NCBI GenBank assembly: GCA_963744875.1
Contig: CAVUVQ010000010.1
Span: 124,001 to 188,000, forward strand
DNA length: 64,000 bases
Source of the DNA: JACDAE01 sp963744875
GTDB taxonomy: Bacteria > Chloroflexota > Ktedonobacteria > Ktedonobacterales > Ktedonobacteraceae
Direction: 5' to 3'
Position numbers and translations under genes: made by a program. The notes under the pieces are model-generated. The model saw only the letters and a list, made by a program, of their open reading frames with translations, ran no database searches and was not told the origin of the DNA. This document shows, piece after piece, positions 1-8,743 of the stretch; the stretch's first letter is position 1; each line of letters begins with the position of its first letter.

Positions 1-109
1 TCACGGCTTCGTCCCAGCTATTTGCCTCGTTTAAAGCATTCTTACAGTCAGCAAAAGTTGCCCCAGTCTCCTCGCGCAACTTTTTTACGTCGGTGGCAGC
101 GTAGTTCAT
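1..109 (-). CDS. tsf: Elongation factor Ts, N-terminal part (cut by window edge)
   Basis: The reverse strand reads MNYAATDVKKLREETGATF and onward to ADCKNALNEANSWDEAV before the window edge. This is the UBA-like N-terminal domain of EF-Ts, the nucleotide exchange factor that recycles EF-Tu. The start ATG at 107-109 has a GGAG ribosome binding site about 9 nt upstream. It lies 220 nt downstream of rpsB on the same strand, the usual rpsB-tsf order, with a GC-rich hairpin between them. Only about 36 residues are visible. Confidence 0.9.
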   Translation of the reverse strand, partial: MNYAATDVKKLREETGATFADCKNALNEANSWDEAV

Positions 110-271
110 AGCGGAATTTCTCCTCAATTCATTATGTATGATACTCAGATGTCAATGATGGTGCAACGATTTACGACCATCTTTCTGGCATCCATGTGCT
201 TGACAAATGTGTATAATGCTGGCAAGCTGAACCAGCAGGCGTAAAACAATCTCTATAAAAGCACAGGAAGA

Positions 272-310
272 GGCGGGAGGCAGGAGGCGCAACGCCCCTC
301 ACCCCCCGCC
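272..310 (-). terminator. GC-rich hairpin between rpsB and tsf
   Basis: On the minus strand a GGCGGG...CCCGCC stem with further G/C pairing and an inner GGCG-TT-CGCC-like apex sits just after the rpsB stop codon. The sequence after it is only moderately T-rich (TCTTCCTGTGCTTTT). It could be a partial terminator or attenuator that lowers tsf relative to rpsB transcription, or simply a 3'-end stabiliser. The structure is seen; the function is inferred. Confidence 0.4.
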
Positions 311-329
311 CGACGAATACTACTCAAAC

Positions 330-1286
330 TTAGAGAGCTTCTTTCGCGACGAGTTCTGGCTCGGCGGGTGCGCTCACTGGTTCTGGTTCCGGCTCGGCTT
401 GCGCAACAGGTGCGGGTTCCGGCTCGGCCTGCGCGACGGGTGCCGCCTCTTCGACTGGCGCTGCAGCCGGTATCTCAGGAGTTGGTGCAGGAGCTTCAGG
501 AGCTTCCGCAGCGGGAACTGCCGGTGTTGTTATTTCAACAGGAGTTGAAGTGGGTTCTTCACTCTCAGCCGTAGGCTCAGCATCTTTCTGCATGGCCTCC
601 AGCTCGCGTCTTCCTTCAACTGCAGCATCAGCAATCTTGGAGCAGAGCAGGCGAACTGCGCGAATAGCGTCATCATTGGCGGGAATGGGATAGTCCATCT
701 CATCGGGATCGCAGTTGGTGTCGGCCAGGGCAATGACCGGGATCTCCAGGCGGCGGGCCTCGGTTATCGCGGTACGTTCTTTACGGGTATCGATAATAAA
801 GATGGCGTTAGGTAAGCGACGCATGTCTTTAATGCCGCCCAGGATACGCTCGAGGCGATCCATGTCATCTTGTAGATGCTGTACTTCTTTTTTAGGCAGG
901 CGTTCAAAGTCACCGCGATCACGGCGTGCTTCCAGTTCACGAAGATAACGAATACGCAACTGAATCGTCTGGAAGTTGGTTAACATACCACCCAACCAGC
1001 GCTGATTCACATAATACATGCCACAACGCTTTGCTTCTTCGGCGACTGCTTCCTGGGCCTGTTTCTTAGTGCCGACGAAAAGAATAGTGCCACCGCCTGC
1101 AACAAGCTGCTCAACAAACTTATAGGCATCATTGAGGCGTGTTACTGTTTGCTGCAAATCAATAATATGGATACCATTGCGGTCCATGAAGATGAATTGC
1201 TGCATTTTGGGGTTCCAACGGCGGGTCTGATGGCCGAAGTGAACACCGGCTTCTAAAAGCTGTTTCATTGAAATGATATTAGCCAA
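330..1286 (-). CDS. rpsB: 30S ribosomal protein S2 with long Pro/Glu/Ala-rich C-terminal tail
   Basis: Residues 1-234 are a normal uS2, opening MANIISMKQLLEAGVHFGHQ with GGMLTNF and DTRKE in the expected places. S2 binds the small-subunit body with S1 and is needed for translation initiation. The start has a GGAGG ribosome binding site 10 nt upstream. Residues 235-318 form an 84-residue tail of almost only E, P, A and V. It contains the decapeptide APVAQAEPEP twice in tandem (about residues 282-301). S2 usually stops near 230-260 residues, so the tail is an addition. It is acidic and likely disordered. The gene leads into tsf on the same strand. Confidence 0.97.
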   Translation of the reverse strand: MANIISMKQLLEAGVHFGHQTRRWNPKMQQFIFMDRNGIHIIDLQQTVTRLNDAYKFVEQLVAGGGTILFVGTKKQAQEAVAEEAKRCGMYYVNQRWLGGMLTNFQTIQLRIRYLRELEARRDRGDFERLPKKEVQHLQDDMDRLERILGGIKDMRRLPNAIFIIDTRKERTAITEARRLEIPVIALADTNCDPDEMDYPIPANDDAIRAVRLLCSKIADAAVEGRRELEAMQKDAEPTAESEEPTSTPVEITTPAVPAAEAPEAPAPTPEIPAAAPVEEAAPVAQAEPEPAPVAQAEPEPEPVSAPAEPELVAKEAL

Positions 1287-1771
1287 AAAACGGACCTCCC
1301 TTTGTCCTCCGCTCTCTTGTTCTATTAGCGTCAGGGTCCCCAGGAACGAACAATCTATGGACCCCAGGGTCGGCGCGGTCTAGAGAGCGTGTGTACTTAA
1401 TAATGGATTTTTGTTGTAATTACATGGCAGCAAGGGGCACCCCCTGCTGACTCTGGAAGTATAACATAGTTATGCCTGAGACGCAAGATTTTTGTGTTTT
1501 CATCCTGGGGTAGGAAAAAAATCGAAGCCAGGATAGGAGCGTTACCTTGTGAGCATCGATGTACCAGGGAACAACATTTCGCGAAAACCGGGCACTCGTA
1601 TTGATGATTATACCAGGGCATACGAAGTAACCAGGGCGCACTGATTATGACAACAGTTTTTAAGCTCCGATTATTCCGAAGGTATCCAATGCATAGCATG
1701 TTTGCAAATATATTTACAATATAAGGCTTATTAGTACATGTAAAAACACAAACATCTCTATTACTGCTTGT
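1287..1771. other. Intergenic region between divergent rpsB and the LuxR-type regulator
   Basis: No credible gene is seen. A GGGTCC...GGACCC inverted repeat at about 1333-1364, just upstream of rpsB, may belong to its 5' leader. An open frame across 1397-1900 on the minus strand has no family features or ribosome binding site and is taken as chance. Confidence 0.4.
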
Positions 1772-1800
1772 TTCTTGGAGAGAAAAGTATAGTATATAAT
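1772..1800 (+). promoter_or_regulatory. Candidate sigma-70-type promoter for the LuxR-type regulator
   Basis: A perfect TATAAT (1795-1800) lies 17 nt after TTCTTG (1772-1777), about 87 nt upstream of the start codon at 1887. The -35 match is weak. Confidence 0.4.
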
Positions 1801-1886
1801 AGAAGCTGTACACATTTATGGCTAATCTATTCACCAAACTGTTTATGTCATTTAAAGGGGCTGTAGAAGTAGAAAGGGAAGAATTC

Positions 1887-2708
1887 ATGGTTAAGATCAT
1901 GATTGTTGATCATCACTCGTTGATGAGGCGTGCGGTACGTGAGGTTATTGAGCAGGAGCAGGATCTGTTTGTGGTGGCGGAGGCATCCAATACGCGTGAT
2001 GCCAGGGAGTTGGCGTTAGAGACGTTGCCGGATGTGATTTTGATGGACCCGGACATCCCAGGGGGAGAGGGATTTGAAACAATGGAGCACTTGCAATCCT
2101 GTTCACCTGCTGCGCGGATCGTCATCTTTGTAGCAATCCACCATGAGCAGCATATGTTCCAGGCATTACAACATGGTGCGATAGGGTATCTCACCAGGGA
2201 TGTTGAGCCAGAGGCGTTGATTCATACTATTCGCTGTGCTGCCCGCAACGATCTCTGTATTCCGGGGGTGCTTGCTTCATCCATCGTCGCACATCTGCGT
2301 GCGCCGTGGTTAGCGCAGGAAACCTCGCCATGGAATCCATCCAGCGGTCATCACGAGAGCAGAGGACTTTCTTTTACCAAGGCGCTCACCTCTTGCTGGT
2401 CGCCCACGCCGGATATGATTGCTTCAATGGATGCCCTTACCTATAAAGGGCCAAAACGAACACGGCGTGCACGTAAATCGGTTGTGCAGGTTCAGGCCAG
2501 CGATGCAGCAGCGCGTTCCCCACGGCCACTCACGGATCGTGAACGGCAGATCCTTGACCTGATGAGACGCGGGCAAAAAAACCGTGAGATCGCGCGTGCG
2601 CTCTCTATCGCTGAATCAACGGTTCACAAGCACGTTCAGAACATCTTTGAGAAGTTACATGCACGTAATCGTACTGAAGCTATCTACCTCACCAGTTCAG
2701 GAGCTTAA
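1887..2708 (+). CDS. LuxR/NarL-family response regulator with degenerate receiver
   Basis: Residues 1-120 are a CheY-like receiver and residues 205-265 a LuxR-type helix-turn-helix (PLTDRERQILDLMRRG, REIARALSIAESTVHKHVQN). A linker of roughly 80 residues joins them. ATG 1887 is preferred over the in-frame ATG at 1818 because AGAAAGGGAAG lies just upstream and the receiver beta-strand begins at once (VKIMIVD). The phospho-acceptor is present in VILMDPD. However, the acidic pair reads DH instead of DD/DE, the switch Thr/Ser is replaced (IVIFVAIHH), and the conserved Lys is Arg (GYLTRD). It may therefore work without phosphorylation. No kinase lies beside it. Confidence 0.88.
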   Translation: MVKIMIVDHHSLMRRAVREVIEQEQDLFVVAEASNTRDARELALETLPDVILMDPDIPGGEGFETMEHLQSCSPAARIVIFVAIHHEQHMFQALQHGAIGYLTRDVEPEALIHTIRCAARNDLCIPGVLASSIVAHLRAPWLAQETSPWNPSSGHHESRGLSFTKALTSCWSPTPDMIASMDALTYKGPKRTRRARKSVVQVQASDAAARSPRPLTDRERQILDLMRRGQKNREIARALSIAESTVHKHVQNIFEKLHARNRTEAIYLTSSGA

Positions 2709-2771
2709 AACTTTGTGGTACAATGGATGCTATTATTAAATAGCGTCTAGCAGTACATATAGGATATCCTG

Positions 2772-3488
2772 GTGCAAGAAAAACAATCATCCGACCAGCG
2801 AATGTCATCCCTTGCACGAAGCGAGAAGGCATCATTCCTGGGAAGCAGTGAGATCTTCAGGCACCTTTCAGCGACAGACCTGCGGGAGTTGGAGCGTCTT
2901 ACAACCATTATCACCTGCCCGCCTGGACGTATCTTTTATCGTCCAGGCGAGAAGGGCACGACGCTTTTTCTGGTCAATACTGGAAGTGTCCAGCTCTACT
3001 ACATATCGCAGGATGGTCGAAAGCTGATTACAGCAACATTGGAAACTGGTGCCTGCTTCGGCGAGTCGTCTTTCTTTGGACAAACACTGCATACCAGCTT
3101 TGCTGAAACAGTTACAGGTGCGCAACTTTATACATTCACCAGGCAAGATATAGAATACCTGGCCTCTCAGAAGCCGACGATCGCTTTAAGCTTCTTGCAT
3201 AGCATGACCCGACGCTTTACCCAACTTGAAGAGCAACTGATTGATACAACTTTTAGAAGCACTTCTGCCAGGCTTGCCACGCTCCTGTTACAACTGGCGC
3301 ATAGGCAGGACGATGCCCTGGTGGTGGAGGGATTTAGCCATGAAGAGCTGGCTGAACGCCTGGGTGTCTACCGAGAAACAGTGAGTGCAATCTTGCGGGA
3401 ACTCAAAGACGCTGGCACGATTACATCCAGCCGCAAGCACATTACGATTAGCCAACCAGCACTACTCAAAGAGATCGCCGCATTGTAG
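2772..3488 (+). CDS. Crp/Fnr-family transcriptional regulator
   Basis: A cyclic-nucleotide-binding beta-roll (about residues 30-140, with FYRPGEKGTTLFLV and GACFGE) is followed by a dimerisation helix and a Crp-type winged helix near residues 185-225 (HEELAERLGVYRETVSAILREL). No Fnr-type N-terminal cysteine cluster is seen, so oxygen sensing by an Fe-S cluster is unlikely. The ligand cannot be told from sequence. The start is GTG 2772 with AGGAT upstream; ATG 2802 is an alternative. It lies 63 nt after the LuxR-type regulator on the same strand, so the two may be co-transcribed. Confidence 0.9.
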   Translation: MQEKQSSDQRMSSLARSEKASFLGSSEIFRHLSATDLRELERLTTIITCPPGRIFYRPGEKGTTLFLVNTGSVQLYYISQDGRKLITATLETGACFGESSFFGQTLHTSFAETVTGAQLYTFTRQDIEYLASQKPTIALSFLHSMTRRFTQLEEQLIDTTFRSTSARLATLLLQLAHRQDDALVVEGFSHEELAERLGVYRETVSAILRELKDAGTITSSRKHITISQPALLKEIAAL

Positions 3489-3582
3489 AATAGATATATG
3501 TTAACATCAAAGGTGTAGGAATGTCTCATTGTGAGCGTCCGTTTCCAAACAAAAATCTGTCATGATATAGGACAACACATAC

Positions 3583-4254
3583 ATGATTATCCAGGCACAA
3601 AAGGTTAAAAAAACGTATCGCAGTGGAGACCTGAACGTTGAGGCTCTCAAAGGGATCGATCTCGCCGTAGAGAAGGGTGAAATGGTCGCTATTATGGGGC
3701 AGAGCGGCTCTGGTAAGACGACGCTGCTTAATTGTCTCGCGGGGCTTGATACTATTGATGAGGGAGATATCTTCATTCGTGGTGCTAATCTACGTGATCT
3801 CAGCGATAATGAGCGTACAGCGTATCGTGCGCGACATATGGGTTTTATCTTTCAAGAGTTCAATCTACTGCCGGTGCTGACCGCCGTAGAGAATGTAGAG
3901 CTGCCGATGTTGGTGTCTAAAGTTCCGAGCAAGAGGGCGAGGAAGCGGGCGTTGGAGATGCTGGACATGGTGGGTCTTTCCGATCGTGCTCGTCATCGAC
4001 CAGCCGAGTTGTCCGGGGGGCAGAGGCAACGCGTCACCATTGCACGCGCCCTGACGAATGATCCAGCGATTGTATGGGCCGACGAGCCAACGGGCAACCT
4101 GGATAGCGAGACGGCAGCGGAGATTATGGATCTGCTGGGAAGTTTGAATAAGGAGAATGGGCAGACGTTTGTGGTGGTGACGCATGCGTTGGAGGTTGGG
4201 CAAAGGGCGGATCGGATTATTAAGATGAGGGATGGGCAGATTGTGGGTGAGTGA
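3583..4254 (+). CDS. ABC transporter ATP-binding protein, MacB/LolD type, no adjacent permease
   Basis: A complete 223-residue ATPase: Walker A GQSGSGKT (residues 39-46), Q-loop FIFQEFNLLP, signature LSGGQRQR, Walker B IVWADEPTGNLD and switch His VVTHA. The closing D-loop sequence and the order of motifs match the MacB/LolD/FtsE branch, which drives lipoprotein or peptide export through FtsX-like permeases. No permease follows; the next 326 bases hold a palindromic repeat. The partner must be encoded elsewhere or was lost when the repeat arrived. Confidence 0.92.
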   Translation: MIIQAQKVKKTYRSGDLNVEALKGIDLAVEKGEMVAIMGQSGSGKTTLLNCLAGLDTIDEGDIFIRGANLRDLSDNERTAYRARHMGFIFQEFNLLPVLTAVENVELPMLVSKVPSKRARKRALEMLDMVGLSDRARHRPAELSGGQRQRVTIARALTNDPAIVWADEPTGNLDSETAAEIMDLLGSLNKENGQTFVVVTHALEVGQRADRIIKMRDGQIVGE

Positions 4255-4292
4255 GATTTAAAAGGATAACGTAGGAGCGTGAGATGGCCTTA

Positions 4293-4468
4293 CCAACTCC
4301 AACAAATTACGTTAGGGGCCCGATTGCATCGCGTCCGTGATTGATCAATGCGGAGCGATGATTCCATAAATGGCGGACGCGATGCAATCGGGCCCTACCG
4401 CTTTATGTGTATTCCAGGCATGAGCGCCGTGCTTGCATCATCTTTTCCGCAATAGTTGGAGTCGATGG
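4293..4468. repeat. MITE-like palindromic element, copy 1
   Basis: The ends are inverted (AACTCCAACAAATT at about 4295 and AATAGTTGGAGT at about 4451). Inside is a long palindrome whose arms read GGGGCCCGATTGCATCGCG and its complement, at about 4315-4337 and 4373-4395. The core GCGTCCGTGATTGATCAA and the right flank are shared with the element at 36741-36960. There is no coding capacity. It fills most of the gap between the ABC ATPase and the SDR gene. Confidence 0.8.
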
Positions 4469-4580
4469 AGCTGGCCTCCGCCCCTATGTCAGCATCCATG
4501 ATTCGTCTTCATTGAACGGAATTGGGTGACGCCCACACGGTCATCCGAAGAGATGGAGAATACAAGATGAGCAAGAATAA

Positions 4581-5526
4581 CTATGCCTTCTCCTGCACCT
4601 TCGAGCGCAGCACACCATAATCCACACCCGTCATCTCAACCGACACATCCCACAACTTTGCCGCAACCTGCTCATCGTATGCGGGCTTGATGCCGCGTAC
4701 TTTCTTTGGATAACCGGCCATGCCGAACATGCCATCGGGTCCGATGTATTCACCTCCGTAGATGTATGGAGCAGTGGCTGCATACAACTGTGGTAAGGCA
4801 CCCATTGCGGCTGTCTGACCTCTATAGAGAGTGTACAGCAAGCGTTCGATCGCTGCCCCCGCCTCGGTGACACTGGTCGATTGTAAATTGGTGTGAGAAA
4901 AGCCTGGATGGGCGGCGATGCTGATGGTATCAGCGCCTGCACGCTTGAGGCGACGCTGTAGTTCGAGGGCAAACATGAGGTCGGCTAACTTGCTGCGACC
5001 ATAGGCCGACCAGCGTGAATATGAACGTTCGCCGTTCAAATTGTCAAATTCGATCTTTCCCATCGCATGTGCCATGCTAGAAGTCGTAATCACGCGGCTC
5101 TGGGGCGTTGTTAGCAATGTCGGGAGGAGCAAGCCAGTCAGGGCGAAGTGACCCAGGTAGTTTGTGCCGAATTGCCACTCAAAACCATCTGGCGTCTTCC
5201 GATAGGGAATAGCCATCACGCCAGCATTATTGAAAAGTAGATCTAGTTGAGTGTGATTGGCTTGAAAACGTTCTGCAAAGGCGCGTATTGATGCTAAGGA
5301 TGCTAGATCAAGTTCGGCTAACTCTAATGATGCTGCTGGGATGCTCTTCTCCAGGGAATCCTGAGCTTGAGCGCCCTTTTCTTGATTACGGCACGCCATT
5401 ATGACGTGAGCACCTTTTGTCGCTAAGTGCACGCGTTGTTTCGAGACCTAATCCGCTATTTGCACCTGTAACGAGGGCGACATGGCCCTGCAATTCTGGC
5501 ATGTCTGCCGTTGTCCAATGGCTCAT
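4581..5526 (-). CDS. Short-chain dehydrogenase/reductase, split by a +1 frameshift
   Basis: The long frame (4581-5432) carries NNAG, TSSMAHAMG and the catalytic YGRSK. The missing nucleotide-binding N-terminus lies upstream in another frame, starting at ATG 5524-5526 behind GGAGG: MSHWTTADMPELQGHVALVT, then GANSGLGLETTRAL. Deleting one A near 5431 joins RAL to ATKGAHVIMACRNQ and restores a normal SDR of about 314 residues with the GxxxGxG motif. It resembles retinol-dehydrogenase-like NAD(P)-dependent oxidoreductases; the substrate is unknown. An 18-bp perfect palindrome sits just before the ribosome binding site. Confidence 0.85.
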
Positions 5527-5541
5527 GAGTATACCTCCATT

Positions 5542-5559
5542 AATTGACATATGTCAATT
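5542..5559. promoter_or_regulatory. 18-bp perfect palindrome upstream of the SDR gene, candidate operator
   Basis: AATTGACATATGTCAATT is a perfect dyad 15 bp upstream of the SDR start codon, touching the ribosome binding site region. Such sites are typical for TetR/MarR/MerR dimers. No regulator gene is adjacent. Confidence 0.5.
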
Positions 5560-5654
5560 TATATTGAATGTTCGTTCTAATATGATTAAAAGATGGTGGT
5601 TGGGGGACACACCTGGGCGCGATAAATCGGGCCCCTACCGTGCAGATGAATTAC

Positions 5655-5741
5655 AATGATAGGGATCACAGTGACGACGCCTGGATGAAACACCATCCCT
5701 AACTGATTCACCCAGGCGTCGTCACTATGATCCCTATCGTT
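5655..5741. repeat. Long inverted repeat (30-bp arms) between SDR and dxs
   Basis: Arms at 5655-5684 and 5712-5741 pair with two mismatches (core GGGATC..GTGACGACGCCTGG). They lie 18 nt beyond the dxs stop codon, so the transcript could form a strong 3' hairpin. A partial related sequence with GATAAATCGGGCCCCTACCG lies at about 5619-5640. Confidence 0.85.
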
Positions 5742-5758
5742 ATGATATACGGGCGAGG

Positions 5759-7702
5759 TTACACCTGAGCGTCGTATACGTGGTTTCGGGTGGTAACGAG
5801 TTCGCGTATTATCTCTTTCAGGTGGGCGGAGGATAGTCCGTGCAGTTCTTTGAGGATTGTGGGTGCACCATGTTCGACGAATTTATCGGGCAGGCCGATG
5901 ACACGCACGTCGACATCTTTGATGTTATGGCTCTCCAACAGTTCGAGAACGGCACTGCCAAAACCGCCTGCAACGACGTGATCCTCAATTGTGACCAGGC
6001 GGCGTGTGCTCTTTGCCAGGGTGAGAATCATATCTTCGTCGAGCGGTTTGGCCCAGCGGGCATTGACTACAGCGGCGGTGATGCCTTCCTCAGCCAGTTC
6101 CAGGGCTGCGCTCTCGGCCTGGGCGACGGTCGATCCATAGGCGAGGATGGCACACTCTGCGCGTGTGGCCTCTTCGAGGGTTGCGGGACTGAGGAGTTCG
6201 GCCTTGCCGATCTCCAATTTATGCAGTTCGTTGCTCAATGTCGCGCCAACGCCTTTGCCACGAGGGTAGCGTAAGCCGACGGGACCATCCATATAGACGG
6301 CGGTGTAGAGCATGTGTCGCAGTTCCTCTTCGTCCTTCGGAGCCATCAGCTTCATGCCAGGAATGGGGCGCAGGAATGCGATATCAAAGACACCATGTTG
6401 CGTAGGTCCATCCTCGCCGACGATGCCGGCGCGGTCCATGGCGAAGACGACGTGCAGATTTTGTACACAAATGTCATGCACGATCTGATCAAATGCTCTT
6501 TGCATAAACGTCGAATAGATGGCAACGACGGGCACCAGACCGCCACCAGCGATGCCGCCAGCGAAGGTTACGGCATGTTGTTCGGCGATGCCCACGTCAA
6601 AGTAGCGCTCGGGGAAGCGCTGCTGCATCTTCTTCAGACCTGTACCCTCAGACATGGCGGCGGTGATAGCCACAACCGACGCATCCTTTTCGGCAAGCGA
6701 GACCAGGGTGTTGGCAAAGACTTCGGTGTAGGTGGGGGGGTCAGCGGGATTTTTTTTGATGGTTCCAGTGACATAATCAAAAGCGCCAGGACCATGCCAC
6801 TTCGTCGAGTCGTCCTCTGCAATGTCCCAGCCTTTGCCCTTTTTCGTGACAAATTGGACCATGACGGGTCCCTCGATCTTCTTGACGTTCTCGAAGACAT
6901 CGATCATAGTTGGAATATCGTGTCCATCGAAGGGGCCAAAGAATTTGATGCCAAGTTCCTCGAAGATCGCGCCCGTCTTACTGTGCATAACAAAGTGTTT
7001 GAAACTGGTTTCGGCACGTCCGGCGGCCTCACGGGCTTTATCGCCAAGGACGGGGAGACGTTCGATCGAGCCTTTTGCCATATCACGCAGACGACGATAG
7101 CTGGGTATTGTTTCCATATGGCGCACTTTGCCCAGGTAATGATGAAGCGCACCAACATTGTCGGAGATGGATTTATCATTATCATTCAGGACGATGATGA
7201 GGTTTTTCTTCAGGCTACCGGCATTATTGATTGCTTCCAGTGCCATGCCACCAGTGAGTGCGCCGTCGCCGATGATGGCAACGACCTTGAAATCTTTGCC
7301 TTGCAGATCGCGGGCGGCGGCAAAACCGAGCGCGGCTGAAATGGAGGTGCTGGCATGGCTGGCACCGAAGGCATCATAGGGGCTTTCTGCACGGCTTAGA
7401 TAGCCTGAGAGGCCGCCAAACTGTCGGATCGTATGAAAGCGCTCACGACGGCCTGTTAGCAATTTATGGACGTATGCCTGATGACCGATATCCCAAACCA
7501 GCAGGTCTTCAGGCGTATGAAAAGCATAATGCAGAGCCATGGTCAATTCGACCACACCCAGGTTAGGAGCCAGGTGTCCTCCCCTCACTGAAACTTTTTC
7601 AATGATCTCGCGCCTGATTTCTTGCGCTAGCTCTTCCATTTGTGATGTTGTCAGGGCACGCAGTTGCTCTGGGCCATCGATACTATCAAGAATCCTTGTC
7701 AA
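5759..7702 (-). CDS. dxs: 1-deoxy-D-xylulose-5-phosphate synthase
   Basis: This 647-residue protein condenses pyruvate and glyceraldehyde 3-phosphate, the first step of the MEP isoprenoid pathway, using thiamine diphosphate. It has the N-terminal transketolase region with HLAPNLGVVELT, the TPP/Mg motif GDGALTGGMALEAINNAG and LNDND, the pyrimidine-binding domain with DVGIAEQHAVTFAGG, and a C-terminal domain with EDHVVAGGFGSAV. The start is TTG, chosen because GGAGG lies 6 nt before it and the protein aligns from there. Length is normal and the frame intact. It appears to be a single gene, ending in the 5655-5741 palindrome. Confidence 0.97.
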   Translation of the reverse strand: MTRILDSIDGPEQLRALTTSQMEELAQEIRREIIEKVSVRGGHLAPNLGVVELTMALHYAFHTPEDLLVWDIGHQAYVHKLLTGRRERFHTIRQFGGLSGYLSRAESPYDAFGASHASTSISAALGFAAARDLQGKDFKVVAIIGDGALTGGMALEAINNAGSLKKNLIIVLNDNDKSISDNVGALHHYLGKVRHMETIPSYRRLRDMAKGSIERLPVLGDKAREAAGRAETSFKHFVMHSKTGAIFEELGIKFFGPFDGHDIPTMIDVFENVKKIEGPVMVQFVTKKGKGWDIAEDDSTKWHGPGAFDYVTGTIKKNPADPPTYTEVFANTLVSLAEKDASVVAITAAMSEGTGLKKMQQRFPERYFDVGIAEQHAVTFAGGIAGGGLVPVVAIYSTFMQRAFDQIVHDICVQNLHVVFAMDRAGIVGEDGPTQHGVFDIAFLRPIPGMKLMAPKDEEELRHMLYTAVYMDGPVGLRYPRGKGVGATLSNELHKLEIGKAELLSPATLEEATRAECAILAYGSTVAQAESAALELAEEGITAAVVNARWAKPLDEDMILTLAKSTRRLVTIEDHVVAGGFGSAVLELLESHNIKDVDVRVIGLPDKFVEHGAPTILKELHGLSSAHLKEIIRELVTTRNHVYDAQV

Positions 7703-7963
7703 AGCTTTCCTCCAATTACTACATCTGGCCCCTTTCGTTCATCATCATCAGGCAACCAGGAGATACCAGTAGAAAATTTCTTCCATTCCTGATAATAAAG
7801 ATGCGTAACAGCAGAAGAAAGGGTCTAATGTGAAACATCTTCCCTCTATTATAGGTTCATTATGACAAGTCGACAAACACCCCGCCCGAAAAATTCATGC
7901 ACTTAGGGTATTGACAGGGTCTAGCCTGGCTCTACAGGCGGGTTGATAGCTTTATATTGTCCC

Positions 7964-7992
7964 TTGACAGCAGAATACTTTCTTTTTATTAT
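7964..7992 (+). promoter_or_regulatory. Strong sigma-70-type promoter
   Basis: TTGACA (7964-7969), a 17-nt spacer and TATTAT (7987-7992) point toward the acidic-protein gene at 8148. The rest of 7703-8099 shows no gene. The transcript would have a leader of over 100 nt. Confidence 0.6.
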
Positions 7993-8147
7993 GAACTAGC
8001 AACAATTTCTCATAGGTATGAGGGGACTTACGTAGAGTTCTTTGAATATAGTGTTATGCTTCTGTTTTATGCAGGGGCCTAAAAAACAGGAAGGAGGGCG
8101 TGGCTGCCCATCTGCGAAACGGAGGGTGTCTGCTACGCCACTTTACA

Positions 8148-8724
8148 ATGACAAGAAAAGAGAGCGAGAAAGACGCAGATCGTACCCATTACTATTCCCA
8201 GTTCTGGCTCGATGTTGCTGCGGGGCGTCGCATCATCGGTGCCCCCAGGGAGGACGAAGGGGCTGAAGCGGATGTGCTTGAACCCACAGTCCCAGTACGT
8301 AAAAGTGTGCGAAGTGTATCTTATGCTGATAGTAGTGATGGCCAATTTGACGATCAGGACGAGAGAATTGTGCATCCTGTAGCGGAGCCTTTGGCTACGC
8401 CTGAAGAGTTCGGTGATGCTGAGGCGGACGATAGCGACCTGGAAGCGGACGATAGCGAGGTGCCAGATTTCCAGGAAGAGGTTGTAGACGACATAGATAT
8501 TCCGGATATGGACCTGGGTTCTGGGGAGGACGAAGCGGAGGAAAGTGAAGTGGAAGACAGTGAAGAGGAAGAGGAGGCAGAAGACGGCGAAGGGGTGGTT
8601 CCGGAGGAAGAGGAGGAAGAGGATCTTGGCTGGGGCGGACCGTGGTCGCAAGCGCAATAAGCCTGTGCGGCCAAAAGCTCCCCCTAAGAAGGCTCCACGG
8701 CGTGAGCCACGACGGGGTTATTAA
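8148..8724 (+). CDS. Charge-segregated protein: acidic domain with basic tail after frame correction
   Basis: No family is recognised. The N-terminus (MTRKESEKDADRTHYYSQFW, then LDVAAGRR) is followed by a stretch very rich in D and E, including runs of 5-6 Glu. The uncorrected frame stops at 8660. Removing one C at about 8640 gives EEEDLGWGG-RGRKRNKPVRP and a strongly basic K/R/P tail ending PRREPRRGY with TAA at 8722-8724. The open basic frame and smooth join argue that the tail is real. The start is uncertain: GTG 8100 has AGGAGG only 2 nt before it, while ATG 8148 lacks a clear site. Such charge layout suits a nucleic-acid- or ribosome-associated disordered protein, but this is conjecture. 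Confidence 0.55.
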
Positions 8725-8743
8725 CTAGCGTTTACCAGCCTCG

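Noticed and set aside
1397..1900. 167-residue open frame on the minus strand in the intergenic region
   Set aside because: No family feature, no ribosome binding site, and it overlaps the promoter and start of the LuxR-type gene.
6314..7339. 341-residue open frame antisense to dxs
   Set aside because: Shadow of the dxs coding strand; composition follows dxs codons.
8042..8266. 74-residue open frame overlapping the acidic-protein start
   Set aside because: Basic low-complexity sequence in another frame with no ribosome binding site.
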